DNA of 57,723 bases from Porticoccaceae bacterium (GTDB lineage: Bacteria; Pseudomonadota; Gammaproteobacteria; Pseudomonadales; Porticoccaceae), in contig PABE01000009.1 of the NCBI GenBank assembly GCA_002702725.1, positions 1-57,723 of the forward strand, in the 5' to 3' direction. Below are positions 16,004-24,735 of the stretch, in pieces; positions within the stretch are counted from its first letter, which is position 1, and each line of letters starts with the position of its first letter. The position numbers were made by a program, and so were the translations under genes. The notes below the pieces were generated by a model. The model saw only the letters and a list, made by a program, of their open reading frames with translations, was not told the origin of the DNA and did not search any database.

Positions 16004-18670
16004 CTACGAATCGATCGATGCCTGTAACTTGCCCACTTCTTCTTCCAGGGTTGTCATTGCCGCGTAGGTTTTTTCTTCGTCCTGCGCTTTGGTCGCGGCG
16101 TGAAGGGCCCTGACCGCGCGCTCGAGATAGGCCATTTTGTAGACACCCGCGATACCGAGCAGCTGGTGGATGTACTCCCTGAGATCCGCGGCATCGCGGC
16201 GATCAATGGCTGATTTGGCTTGTTCAGTCAGCTTGCGAACTTCGGCGACAAATACCGTCCGGTCAATGCTGGGAATGGAATCAGCAAACTTTTCGGCTTT
16301 CCCGGCGGACGGGAAATCAATGTGAACATAATCCTGTAATGCTTTTGATAGCCGGCTTTCATCCAGTGGCTTGAAGATAAGGTCGCTGGCACCAGCATCG
16401 AACAGCGCATTCTCCTCCTGCTGGAGAATGTCAGCGGTCATCATGATGATCGGCGTTTGCCGGTTGGGGCCGTGACCCAGGCGAATTGCCTTTACCGCCG
16501 AAATACCATTGACTTCCGGCATATGCACATCCATGAAGATGAGGTCAAAACGCTGCTTGTCAGCGGCTCGGATGGCCTCCTGACCATTGAGCACGCTGGT
16601 CAGCTGGCAGCCAAGCCGTTCCAGATATGTGGTCAGCAGAAGGCGATTGAAATCGTTGTCTTCAGCAATCAATACTTCGGCGGAGAATGTATTAGCTGTG
16701 ATTTTGCCCGCTTCCGGCAGGCGGGACTTAGCGCGGAAAAGATTGGCGATATCCCGGTAGGAGACGGGTTTGTCAAGGTAAATAACGGTTTCCGTATCGG
16801 GGCCGGATGAAATGAGTGGATGCTGCTGAACGCTGTTCAGGCCCGAAACAACGAGGATAGGGCATCTAAAGTGGTCGACGAAAAACCGGAGTGTTTCTGT
16901 CGCACTGGCGATGCTCTCGCTAACAGGTACGGAATAGATAACCAGATCGTGCTTCAGGCCAAACTCCGTGAATTCGAGGTCATCCATGTTTTCACAGGAT
17001 TCGATGCTGTCAAAGAAGTCGACCAGCAAATGTTCCAGGGCCTGCCGGGATTCCGGCACCGGATCGAAAAGCAGTGCCAGTGGCTGAGATTGCGGTTTTT
17101 CAGTTCCATTCTGAGTATCGATTTCAAGCGGTAGCTCGACGCTGAATGTGGTCCCTTTTCCCGAACGACTTTCAACGTCAATGGTGCCTGCCATTAATTG
17201 CACCAGGTTCTTGACGATGGTCAGTCCAAGGCCCGTGCCGCCGTAGCGTCTCGAAATGGAATTGTCAGCCTGGGAGAAGGGCTCAAAGATAAGGCTGCGG
17301 TGTTTCTCGGGAATCCCGATACCGGTATCGATGACGTGCACCGACAGGCGAATTTCGCCCCGGTGGGAGCCGGGTTTGGCGCCGAGCCTGACGACCACCT
17401 GACCCGTGGCGGTGAACTTAATGGCGTTGGAGACCAGGTTATAGACGATCTGACGAATACGCAGACTGTCGCCGAGCAGAAACGCCGGGATATCGGGTGC
17501 TATATCGAGGATCAGTTCGAGTTTCTTTTGATGGGCGGTCGGCGCCATCAGGGAGATCGGATTTTCGATACAGTCGCGGAGGTTAAACGGGGCGACGTCA
17601 AGGGTGATACCGCTCGACTGCATGCGTGTGATGTCGAGAATGTCATCAATCAGTTGCAGCAACTGCAACGATGCCTGCTGGATGATACTGCAATAGCGTT
17701 TTTCGGCGTTATTGAGGTTGGATTCCTCCAGTAGTTTCACGAACCCCTGGATGGCGCTGATGGGGGTTCGCAGCTCGTGGCTCATTTGCGCGAGAAAATC
17801 GCTTTTCGCCTGGTTGGCGGCTTCAGCATCCCTGCGGGCGTTGTCCAGGGCCTGGTTATTCCGGCGCAGATCTTCCAGGGTGCTCTGTAGCTGGTGAGTG
17901 GCATTGAACACCTTGCGTTGCAGATTCTGCCGGCTTTCGGCGACCGTTTGAGCCAGGTGATTGATCCCGTGGGCGAGAATGGCCAGCTCCCGGGTGTTGG
18001 ACGGGGCAATGCGGGTGTAGAGGTTGCCCTTCTCAAGCTCTCCCACCGCGGAGGTCATCGCGCGAATGGGGTGTACCACACTGTTACTGAGCAAATAGGT
18101 GACGCCGACGGCGCCGAAAAGAATGATCGAGCTGATCAGTAGATGGGTGAAAAGGATGTTGCTGGATTTTTCCTCCATGGCAGTTTTGTCGACGGTGATT
18201 GCGACCCAGCCAAGGAGTTGCCGGGTGGTGTAACCCGAACCCGCTGCGTCCTCGTAATCGGTAACGTCGGTTTCGCTCAGGTATACGGGGCGCTCTACCA
18301 CCAGGAGATAGTCGGGCAAAGCGTCGTACTTGCCGTCGCGGTAATTCTCAGCGGTTGGCTGTGGGCTCGTGTGGGAGGAATAGAGGACGTCGCGGTTCTG
18401 ATCGAGAAAGACCACTGAGGCGATGGAGGGGATTTTTTCCGTCGTGGTGGCGAGGGGCCGCAAAAGGTCGACACGCCCCGAGAACAGGGCAAAATCCGCT
18501 ATTCGAGCGATGTTGTCGACCGTCAATTGCGCTGTCATGACCAGGTCAGTTTCAATTTCCGTTCGCCGAGTGTCGACTGTGTGCCAGGTAATCAAAACGG
18601 TGGCAATCAGCAGCGGAATGGTGCTGAGCAGAAATAACTTGGCGCGGATGCTAGTGAACACCGGCGTCAT
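16004..18670 (-). CDS. BarA-like hybrid sensor histidine kinase with receiver and Hpt domains
   Basis: Membrane hybrid kinase of 888 aa. Order: membrane helix at about 10-28, periplasmic sensor at about 30-172, second helix at about 175-195, HAMP to about 250, HisKA with [19 protein letters not shown] (phospho-His near 297), HATPase with [17 protein letters not shown] and [10 protein letters not shown], a degenerate receiver at about 535-650 ([19 protein letters not shown] lacks the acidic pair and phospho-Asp), a true receiver with EVLIAEDND and [12 protein letters not shown] (Asp near 713), and an Hpt with [13 protein letters not shown] (His near 834). The architecture matches BarA/GacS phosphorelays. 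It overlaps the upstream binding-protein gene by 20 bp, so that protein probably feeds its sensor domain. No response regulator gene is adjacent. Confidence 0.9.
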   Translation of the reverse strand: MTPVFTSIRAKLFLLSTIPLLIATVLITWHTVDTRRTEIETDLVMTAQLTVDNIARIADFALFSGRVDLLRPLATTTEKIPSIASVVFLDQNRDVLYSSHTSPQPTAENYRDGKYDALPDYLLVVERPVYLSETDVTDYEDAAGSGYTTRQLLGWVAITVDKTAMEEKSSNILFTHLLISSIILFGAVGVTYLLSNSVVHPIRAMTSAVGELEKGNLYTRIAPSNTRELAILAHGINHLAQTVAESRQNLQRKVFNATHQLQSTLEDLRRNNQALDNARRDAEAANQAKSDFLAQMSHELRTPISAIQGFVKLLEESNLNNAEKRYCSIIQQASLQLLQLIDDILDITRMQSSGITLDVAPFNLRDCIENPISLMAPTAHQKKLELILDIAPDIPAFLLGDSLRIRQIVYNLVSNAIKFTATGQVVVRLGAKPGSHRGEIRLSVHVIDTGIGIPEKHRSLIFEPFSQADNSISRRYGGTGLGLTIVKNLVQLMAGTIDVESRSGKGTTFSVELPLEIDTQNGTEKPQSQPLALLFDPVPESRQALEHLLVDFFDSIESCENMDDLEFTEFGLKHDLVIYSVPVSESIASATETLRFFVDHFRCPILVVSGLNSVQQHPLISSGPDTETVIYLDKPVSYRDIANLFRAKSRLPEAGKITANTFSAEVLIAEDNDFNRLLLTTYLERLGCQLTSVLNGQEAIRAADKQRFDLIFMDVHMPEVNGISAVKAIRLGHGPNRQTPIIMMTADILQQEENALFDAGASDLIFKPLDESRLSKALQDYVHIDFPSAGKAEKFADSIPSIDRTVFVAEVRKLTEQAKSAIDRRDAADLREYIHQLLGIAGVYKMAYLERAVRALHAATKAQDEEKTYAAMTTLEEEVGKLQASIDS

Positions 18671-19622
18671 CGCTCATTGCTCCGGAATCGACTCGTTGGC
18701 GCAATGTCCGGTAAAGGTCGGCCTCCGACAGATTGCGGTAGCCCAGTGCCATGGCCACTGACGCGTTGATATTCAGGGTAAAGTTCCGCGGATGGGAGGC
18801 CGACCAGAGCTGTGTTCCTGGGCCCTCCGCGGAATAAAATCGAATCAGCCAGTCCCCGGCCTGATCCCCTATGTCATCGGGAGATGAGTAGATCGACGCC
18901 AGCGCCCCCGCCCTGGTATAGGACTGGGAGAAGCCGATCAGCGGGATTTTTTGCTGATAGGCAAGATACAGCGCCCAGCGGGCGATATTGCGGTTAAAGG
19001 TTGCCTGGTCCGGAATGGCAATGAAGACGTCTGCTTGTGCCATAACCGGTGTAAGTGAGGTCACCGGGTTATCCGTTTCACCGAGCGTCGTTGAAGCCAG
19101 CGAAAAGCCCTCTTGGGCCGCGATACCCCGCAATGAAGCCTCGTATTGTCGGGATGCGGAGCCAAACGCCGAGCCGATGATTTTGCCATCGGGCTTGAGC
19201 ATCCGGGCGAGGGTGACGTAGTGCCTGAGCGGCTGGTTGACGTAGATGACGGCTTTGCGAGAGGTTGTGCCTCCGTACCGTTCCAGGGCATTTCGCCAGG
19301 CGGACTCCGTGACAAAAAGACCGAGCTGTTGCTGATGGGGGAATTGTTTCAGGACCCGTTCAGTGGCCCCGGTGCCAATCGTGATGACCAATTGGTCTGA
19401 CTGAATGGGCACGGTTTCCAGGCTCGACAGATAACGGACATCGGCCCCGAATTCCGGCGCCGTTGCTTTCACCCGGCTAATCATTGTGCGTGCCGCCTGG
19501 TGATAGTAATGATTGTCGCCGGACAGAATCACCACTGCTTCCTGGCCCCTTGCGGGGGATCCCGCAAGGGCCGTCAGGGATAATCCGAGGCAGCAGGCGA
19601 GATGCTTGATCAGCCGTACCAA
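18651..19622 (-). CDS. Periplasmic substrate-binding protein (PF04392-like)
   Basis: Secreted protein of 323 aa with a signal peptide (about 1-26, ending PARGQEA). The fold appears to be a type I periplasmic binding protein of the ABC_sub_bind/TrpX group: AVIYVNQPLRHYVTLARML, DVFIAIPDQATFNRNIARWAL and QSYTRAGALASIYSSPDDIG fit that family. No ABC permease or ATPase is adjacent; the gene is sandwiched between a TonB receptor and a hybrid kinase, overlapping the latter. I infer that it is the ligand-sensing partner of the kinase rather than a transport subunit. The ligand is unknown. Confidence 0.75.
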   Translation of the reverse strand: MVRLIKHLACCLGLSLTALAGSPARGQEAVVILSGDNHYYHQAARTMISRVKATAPEFGADVRYLSSLETVPIQSDQLVITIGTGATERVLKQFPHQQQLGLFVTESAWRNALERYGGTTSRKAVIYVNQPLRHYVTLARMLKPDGKIIGSAFGSASRQYEASLRGIAAQEGFSLASTTLGETDNPVTSLTPVMAQADVFIAIPDQATFNRNIARWALYLAYQQKIPLIGFSQSYTRAGALASIYSSPDDIGDQAGDWLIRFYSAEGPGTQLWSASHPRNFTLNINASVAMALGYRNLSEADLYRTLRQRVDSGAMSDDAGVH

Positions 19623-19719
19623 GAGAGACCTCCTGGAATACGGGAATGTCGCTTTATCACGCTTGCTGTTCTGTATTGTGGTGTGTCCATGTTGTCTGTG
19701 TCATTCCGTTGGTCTGGGG

Positions 19720-21888
19720 TTATGGCAGATCCAGTTCTGCGCTGACAAATACCCGGGTCTGAAACCTGTTGTTGTCGATAAATTCTTCGTAGTCGCCACC
19801 GAGGTTTTGGCCGATAAGGCGTATCCGGCCGGTATGTTGGCCAACGGTGAAGTCATAGGCAAGCTGGGCATCGGTGCGCAGAAAGCCGTCGATGCTGTTG
19901 CCGTCTTCCCAGGTTACATCCGATTGATAGTAACTGATGAGGGAGGCGGACCACTGCTCATTGAACCGGTGATTGATCAACAATCCGCCGCTGTGTTTTG
20001 CCATGCGATCCTGTTTTTTCTTGATGTAGGCCCTGGTCATGCCCCTGGGGGTGTCCAGCCGGTAGAGGGTGTGTCGATCGAGATCGACGTTCATATAGTG
20101 GAAGCGGACAAGGGTCTCGGGGGAGACGTTATAGGTGAGCTGGATCTCCGCGCCATTGATTTGCCAGAACCCGCCATTGGTGATGATCTTCAGATTGTCG
20201 TCCAGGGTTTGTATGCCCTCGGGGACCGGTATGACCTGTTCGTCGATAATGTCCCTGACAAGTTCATGGAACACGCGCACGTCCATAGTGAAGCGGTACC
20301 TGGGGAGCTTGAGCAGGTAGCCGAATTCGGCGGTATCGACTCGCTCCTCCTTCAGGTCGGGGTCGCCGACCCGGAACAGATCGTAGGCAATGCCGGCGAC
20401 TTTGCCGATATTGCGCTCGTTGGCCTCGAGGAGAGAGGGTGCACGGTGGCCTTCCGTATAGGCGAGTCGCACCATGTGATTATCGTTGAGTAAATAATTG
20501 ACCGCGACTCGCGGCGAAATCAGTGTGCCGACAAAGGTGTCCTCCACCATTGCCCCGGTGTTGAAAACCATCTGATGTGTGGCCCACCACTCGGCGTGGC
20601 CGAACAGTCGGAAATACTGCTCGTCAACCTGGATGTCAAAGGTTTGCTCCCGAAAACGCGAGATTTTTTCATCCCGGGCCCCGGCGCCCCAGGCGCCCCG
20701 CAGACGGTCACTGACCCGGAAGCGGTGCTGGAACTGCAGGTCAAAACGTTCCGAGGCCAGTCGTCCAAGACCCCCTTCGAGACCGGTGTCGAGGTTGTCG
20801 AGAAGCGTCAGTATGGAGTCGTCAGAGAGTCGCAGGGTCTCATCCGGAAATGTATCCCGGGCCAGTGTAATGGCGGCATTCGGTGAGGTGGCGGCCAGCT
20901 GGGTGATGAAATCGGCATCGCCCGGGTCGAGATCCAGCCAATCGGCGAAGGTGCCGATATCGGCATCGTTAACCGTACGAAACTTGTTGTGGTAGAAATG
21001 AACGCTGAACTCGTTGCGGTTGTCTGTGCTGCGCACCCACTTGATGGACTCAAAGTGGCTGTAGGACCTGGCGAGGCTGAATTCATCAGGATGGTCGGCG
21101 TCACCCCAGCCGACCCGGTCCTTGGCAAAGCCGAAGGCGATATCGAAGGTGTCGATAAGCGTGGGTGTATAGGTGCCGCGCATATTGGTGTGTGTCATTT
21201 CCCTGCCGTCGTCAAGGGGACCTTCGGGTACGGCTGGAAATCCGTCATTTTTCTGATAGCCGAGGGTGAGCCGGTAATCAAGGGCGCCTAACCTGTTGCT
21301 AAAGCGGATTGAGCCATTGCGGGTGTTCAGGTCACCGATAGTGGCGCGTATTTCCGTGCCGGTATCCTGCACCGGTTTGCGGGTAACAATATTGATGGAG
21401 TTGCGAAAGGCGTTTGACCCCTGGGCGGCGGCGTTGGAACCGCGAACGATTTCGATGTAATCGATGTCGCTAATTTCGACGCCCAATGTGCCCCAGTTGA
21501 CCGACGAAAACAGCGCGTCATAGACAAACCGGCCATCAACCATGACTTCCACCTGGTTGGGGGATTCCTTGCCGATATCGTGGTAGCCGATGCCGTAGCG
21601 GTTGGCGGAGACATAGTAGGCCTGAAAGCCCGGAACGAGACGAAAAATATCAACAAACGTTTGCGCGCCCGACATTTCGATCAGGTCGCGATCAATGATG
21701 GTTACGCTGGCGGGTGCCTGATCCAGCGCCTGTTCAAAGCCGGACACCGCGCTTACCACCGGGATATCGTCGAGCAGATCAATCTCGGTGATGTAATCCT
21801 CATGGCTGAGTGTGTTGCCACTAACCGACAACAATGCCAAGGTGGCAGACAGCCTCGTGAGCAGAGTTGTTGAGCCGTTTTGGAGCAT
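19720..21888 (-). CDS. TonB-dependent outer membrane receptor
   Basis: Outer-membrane receptor of 722 aa after the chosen start at 21888, which has a GAGAGGGAAT ribosome site and begins the signal peptide (MLQNGSTTLLTRLSATLALL). The plug domain (about 45-160) contains ASVTIIDRDLIEMSGAQT, VEVMVDGRFVYDALF and IDYIEIVRGSNAAAQGSNAF; the rest is beta-barrel with repeated aromatic strands, including YTEGHRAPSLLEANERNIG and a final LIGQNLGG with an aromatic-poor end. It heads an operon with the binding protein and hybrid kinase. The ligand cannot be told from sequence; short plug and barrel resemble BtuB/FepA-class receptors. No riboswitch or Fur box is evident in the 100 bp upstream. Confidence 0.88.
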   Translation of the reverse strand: MLQNGSTTLLTRLSATLALLSVSGNTLSHEDYITEIDLLDDIPVVSAVSGFEQALDQAPASVTIIDRDLIEMSGAQTFVDIFRLVPGFQAYYVSANRYGIGYHDIGKESPNQVEVMVDGRFVYDALFSSVNWGTLGVEISDIDYIEIVRGSNAAAQGSNAFRNSINIVTRKPVQDTGTEIRATIGDLNTRNGSIRFSNRLGALDYRLTLGYQKNDGFPAVPEGPLDDGREMTHTNMRGTYTPTLIDTFDIAFGFAKDRVGWGDADHPDEFSLARSYSHFESIKWVRSTDNRNEFSVHFYHNKFRTVNDADIGTFADWLDLDPGDADFITQLAATSPNAAITLARDTFPDETLRLSDDSILTLLDNLDTGLEGGLGRLASERFDLQFQHRFRVSDRLRGAWGAGARDEKISRFREQTFDIQVDEQYFRLFGHAEWWATHQMVFNTGAMVEDTFVGTLISPRVAVNYLLNDNHMVRLAYTEGHRAPSLLEANERNIGKVAGIAYDLFRVGDPDLKEERVDTAEFGYLLKLPRYRFTMDVRVFHELVRDIIDEQVIPVPEGIQTLDDNLKIITNGGFWQINGAEIQLTYNVSPETLVRFHYMNVDLDRHTLYRLDTPRGMTRAYIKKKQDRMAKHSGGLLINHRFNEQWSASLISYYQSDVTWEDGNSIDGFLRTDAQLAYDFTVGQHTGRIRLIGQNLGGDYEEFIDNNRFQTRVFVSAELDLP

Positions 21889-21989
21889 GATTCCCTCTCG
21901 TTGGCGAAAAACGCCGATAATCCGGTCAGTCAGCGACATCAAAAATCGTTATTATTTGTCGACCATTGGATGATAAGTGAGTTTTCTTT

Positions 21990-22628
21990 ATGGGCCTTGA
22001 AGAGCAGCGTCGGGAATATCGCTTTGGTCGACTGCATCGTGAATCGCTGAACGACGATCCCATCGAGCAATTTTCCCTTTGGCTCAACCAAGCCCTTGCG
22101 ACGACCATGGTGGATCCTACGGCCATGTGCCTGACGACGGTAGACAGCGAAAACCGTCCCTGGCAGAGAATGGTGCTCCTAAAGCACCTGGATCACCGGG
22201 GTTTTGTCTTTTATACCAACTTAGGTAGTCGGAAGGCCAGAGATATTGCGGTTAATCCTCGCGTCAGCCTGCTTTTTCCCTGGACAGCGATGGATCGACA
22301 GGTGATTGTTGGCGGCACGGCTTCGCGGGTCTCGGTGGCGGAAACGCTCAAATATTTTCTGTCGCGACCCCGTGACAGCCAGCTGGCCGCCTGGAGTTCA
22401 CGGCAAAGCAGCCGTATCAATTCCCGGCAGGCCCTCGAAGCGCAATTCGCGCAGATGCGCGACAAGTTCCGTCAGGGTGACATACCCATGCCGGATTTCT
22501 GGGGAGGTTTTCGGGTTGAACCGGACGAGATTGAATTCTGGCAGGGGGGAGAACACCGGCTGCACGATCGGTTCCAGTATCAGCGCACGGAAAGCGGGGG
22601 GTGGGAGATCACCCGTCTTGCTCCTTAG
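21990..22628 (+). CDS. pdxH: Pyridoxamine 5'-phosphate oxidase
   Basis: FMN-dependent oxidase of 212 aa making pyridoxal 5'-phosphate. Family features: [36 protein letters not shown] region, [37 protein letters not shown], and the C-terminal signature [25 protein letters not shown]. Length and ends are normal. It diverges from the TonB receptor operon, with about 100 bp between starts. An insertion sequence begins about 45 bp after its stop. Confidence 0.94.
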   Translation: MGLEEQRREYRFGRLHRESLNDDPIEQFSLWLNQALATTMVDPTAMCLTTVDSENRPWQRMVLLKHLDHRGFVFYTNLGSRKARDIAVNPRVSLLFPWTAMDRQVIVGGTASRVSVAETLKYFLSRPRDSQLAAWSSRQSSRINSRQALEAQFAQMRDKFRQGDIPMPDFWGGFRVEPDEIEFWQGGEHRLHDRFQYQRTESGGWEITRLAP

Positions 22629-22680
22629 TGGGCGCTGTGGCGAAGAGATCGGTTACCTGATTTTCCGCATGGCCTACTGA

Positions 22681-22693
22681 TATGTTGTGACCT
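22681..22693. repeat. Subterminal inverted repeat, transposase-distal end of the IS
   Basis: TATGTTGTGACCT. Its reverse complement differs from the repeat at 24186-24198 at one position only. Confidence 0.7.
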
Positions 22694-22881
22694 GTCAATC
22701 GGATTCCCCGAACTTTCATGGGGTGTCTTTCATTTTTCTCGCCTTTCTTCAGTAAGCCCCTGGAACAGATCAAGGTGGCATTCAACGACGGTTGATCAAT
22801 CTGATATTCGCGGGTCAGTACCGCCTGACAAATCTTCGTCGTGGAGCTGCCTCTCTCTAGTACCGAGGGTCATGCCAGTTA

Positions 22882-22922
22882 ACCGGATGCCTCGTAGTGG
22901 GCGCGAGGGTTCTCCAATCGGT
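22882..22922. ncRNA. Candidate structured guide (seek/bridge) RNA segment of the IS
   Basis: Within the noncoding end downstream of the transposase, nested complementary arms ACCGGAT / ATCGGT and CCTCG / CGAGG enclose an internal loop and the apical loop TAGTGGGCG. In IS1111-type elements the guide RNA is encoded at this end. The structure was found by eye; strand and RNA ends are unknown. Confidence 0.35.
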
Positions 22923-22976
22923 GCCCCCTGACCTGTTCCAAAGGCTCACTGCCTGTTTTCCTGATGTAACAACGCT

Positions 22977-24110
22977 TCAGTGGCCGGCGTTCATCCTGAC
23001 GGACTCAGAACCCATCAATTCGCGCGCGATAGCCCACATGAACCCACTCAGTTCCCGCGCCACCGCCACACACACCTTGTTCTTCTGCAGGCCGCGCGCA
23101 CTGAGCGCCTGGTATCGCCCGCACAAGCGCTTTTGGGCACGCCACGCGATAGCCTGAACCGCCGGTAACGTGCGCTCGGCGCGGCGTTGTAGAAGCGCTG
23201 TCTTGCGCGCCGGGAAGCGGTACGTCCAGGCCGACTCCACCAGCACCCGGCGTACATGACCATTTCCCGTCTTGGTGATGCCGCCTCGCTGCACCTTGGC
23301 GCCACTGGAGTGCTCACTTGGCACCAGCCCCAGGTACTTCATCAACTGACGCGGATCGTCAAAGCGTGTGAGATCACCCAGCTCCGCCACCACCGTCATC
23401 GCACTGACTAACCGGCAACCGCGCAGGGCCATCAAACCTTCCACAACAGGCGCCAGTTTCCACCCCGCGAGGGCTTTCTCCATCGCTTGCTCCAGATCAG
23501 CGACTCGCTGCTGTTGCTGCCTGACGCTGTCGATATACGCCTGAAAGACCAGCTGTTGCACCCGGTGAGGAAGCTTGATGCGCTCCATCCAGCGCCAGTG
23601 AGCCCGGGTCCATTTTGACGTCGTGCCATCGTAGCCAAAACCATGTCGTAACAAAAAAGCGTTCAAGCGCTGCTTGGCCTGTCTCTCCAGATGTTTGATA
23701 TCTTCCCGGGCCCGGGTGAGGTCACGCATCGCCTCCTGCTCATCATCGGGCACCCAAACGCCCGTCAATTCGCCCGCTCGATGCAACCGGGCCAAATTCT
23801 CGGCATCCCGCCGGTCCGTCTTGACCCGATCACCGGGCTTGGTCGGTATCAACGAGGGGGCGACCACATCACAGACATGGCCGGCTGATGTGATTTGCCG
23901 ATAAAGGCCGTAACCACAAGGTCCTGCTTCGTAACAGAAGGACACCGCTTCCCCGTGGGGACTGACGAGTGCAAGCAATTTCTTAACGGCATCTGGCGTA
24001 TTGGGTATCTCCCCATAGAACCGCGGTTTGCTACCGTCGTGATCGGCGATCGCGACCGCAAGGGTCTCCTTGTGTGCATCCAATCCTACGAACTTGCTAA
24101 ACTGGCTCAT
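22977..24110 (-). CDS. IS110-family transposase (DEDD/serine recombinase)
   Basis: Transposase of 377 aa. The N-terminal DEDD (RuvC-like) domain begins FVGLDAHKETLAVAIADHDG and contains CYEAGPCGYGLYR and VKTDRRDAENLARLHRAGEL near 100. The C-terminal Tnp_20 domain includes ALRGCRLVSAMTVVAELGDLTRF, MKYLGLVPSEHSSG with the conserved serines, and GITKTGNGHVRRVLVESAW near 290. These enzymes excise and integrate their element using a noncoding RNA. No frameshift or internal stop is seen. The ribosome site GAGGAGGG lies within a long hairpin just upstream. Confidence 0.93.
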   Translation of the reverse strand: MSQFSKFVGLDAHKETLAVAIADHDGSKPRFYGEIPNTPDAVKKLLALVSPHGEAVSFCYEAGPCGYGLYRQITSAGHVCDVVAPSLIPTKPGDRVKTDRRDAENLARLHRAGELTGVWVPDDEQEAMRDLTRAREDIKHLERQAKQRLNAFLLRHGFGYDGTTSKWTRAHWRWMERIKLPHRVQQLVFQAYIDSVRQQQQRVADLEQAMEKALAGWKLAPVVEGLMALRGCRLVSAMTVVAELGDLTRFDDPRQLMKYLGLVPSEHSSGAKVQRGGITKTGNGHVRRVLVESAWTYRFPARKTALLQRRAERTLPAVQAIAWRAQKRLCGRYQALSARGLQKNKVCVAVARELSGFMWAIARELMGSESVRMNAGH

Positions 24111-24190
24111 GACCTACCCTCCTCAATTATGGCTCTGAGCATGGATCTCCGTCCTCAGCTTAATCCACGATCTTTGAGGACGGGTAGGTC
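24111..24190 (-). promoter_or_regulatory. Leader of the transposase with two mutually exclusive hairpins
   Basis: Outer arms 24111-24126 and 24174-24190 pair over 16 bp with one bulged base, and would bury the transposase ribosome site GAGGAGGGTAGG next to the ATG. A competing perfect 9 bp stem pairs CCGTCCTCA (24149-24157) with TGAGGACGG (24175-24183), using part of the same strand. The two structures cannot form together, so this leader could switch or block translation. Outer-stem bases also overlap the subterminal repeat. Confidence 0.5.
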
Positions 24191-24198
24191 ACTACATA
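24186..24198. repeat. Subterminal inverted repeat, transposase-proximal end of the IS
   Basis: AGGTCACTACATA, the partner of the repeat at 22681-22693 (12/13 match after reverse complement). Confidence 0.7.
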
Positions 24199-24296
24199 AT
24201 GTCTAGGACGCCGTTTCCGCTAATGTTCTGGTCCCCCGGGGTCCGTTGAGGCCCGCTGAAACCTGCGCCCGAATCGGGCCTGATGATGAGGAAGTG

Positions 24297-24686
24297 ATGT
24301 TACGTAAAATGCTTATTGTCTTCGCCGCCGGCTGCTTTGGCGCACTGGTTAACAGCCTTGTCCTGTGGCTTTCCGGTCGCTATGGGGTCAGCCAGGCGCT
24401 TGGTGTGGCTATCGCGCCCGGCCTGAGTCCGCACTGGCTTTACCCGCGCATTGTCTGGGGTGGTCTTTGGGGGTTTCTGTTTCTGATCGCCTGGCAGGAT
24501 AGCCGGCCTTGGCGAAAAGGCTTGACGCTAAGCCTCTTCCCCACCGCTGCCCAGCTTTTTTATTTTTTTCCGTTCCAGACCCATCAGGGGCTCGGCGGCA
24601 TTGAGCTTGGGCTTCTGACTCCCCTCGTCGTTGTCGTTATGAACGCTATCTGGGGGGTGGTCACCGCCCATGCGGTCAAAGCCTAG
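24297..24686 (+). CDS. Small conserved-looking membrane protein, function unknown
   Basis: Protein of 129 aa with about four predicted membrane helices (about 5-25, 50-66, 73-92, 104-124) and short polar loops, including SPHWLYPRIVWGG. I do not recognise a family. ATG at 24297 follows GATGAGGAAG and starts the first hydrophobic segment; the frame is open upstream to the IS border, without a hydrophobic start. It lies between the IS and a convergent AraC-type regulator, so context does not suggest a role. Confidence 0.65.
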   Translation: MLRKMLIVFAAGCFGALVNSLVLWLSGRYGVSQALGVAIAPGLSPHWLYPRIVWGGLWGFLFLIAWQDSRPWRKGLTLSLFPTAAQLFYFFPFQTHQGLGGIELGLLTPLVVVVMNAIWGVVTAHAVKA

Positions 24687-24735
24687 TGGGCCCCGGCGTG
24701 CCAGGCACGTTTCCCTCAGGAAGGATCGGTCAGCC

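Larger units (their letters stand above)
22675..24205 (-). mobile_element. IS110-family (IS1111-like) insertion sequence, approximately 1.5 kb
   Basis: The element is defined by an IS110-family transposase ORF on the minus strand and a pair of subterminal inverted repeats (TATGTTGTGACCT at 22681-22693 and AGGTCACTACATA at 24186-24198, 12 of 13 positions matching). IS1111-type elements carry such repeats a few bases inside their ends, so the ends given are accurate to about 10 bp. A roughly 285 bp noncoding stretch lies downstream of the transposase, where IS1111 members encode a guide RNA. The ORF is intact, so the copy may be active. It sits between pdxH and a small membrane-protein gene and breaks no gene I can recognise. 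Confidence 0.75.

Noticed and set aside
19513-20493. Plus-strand frame of 326 codons over the TonB receptor
   Set aside because: Antisense shadow of the receptor barrel.
22611-22868. Minus-strand open stretch of about 85 codons between pdxH and the transposase
   Set aside because: It crosses the inferred IS border, has no good start codon and no family resemblance.
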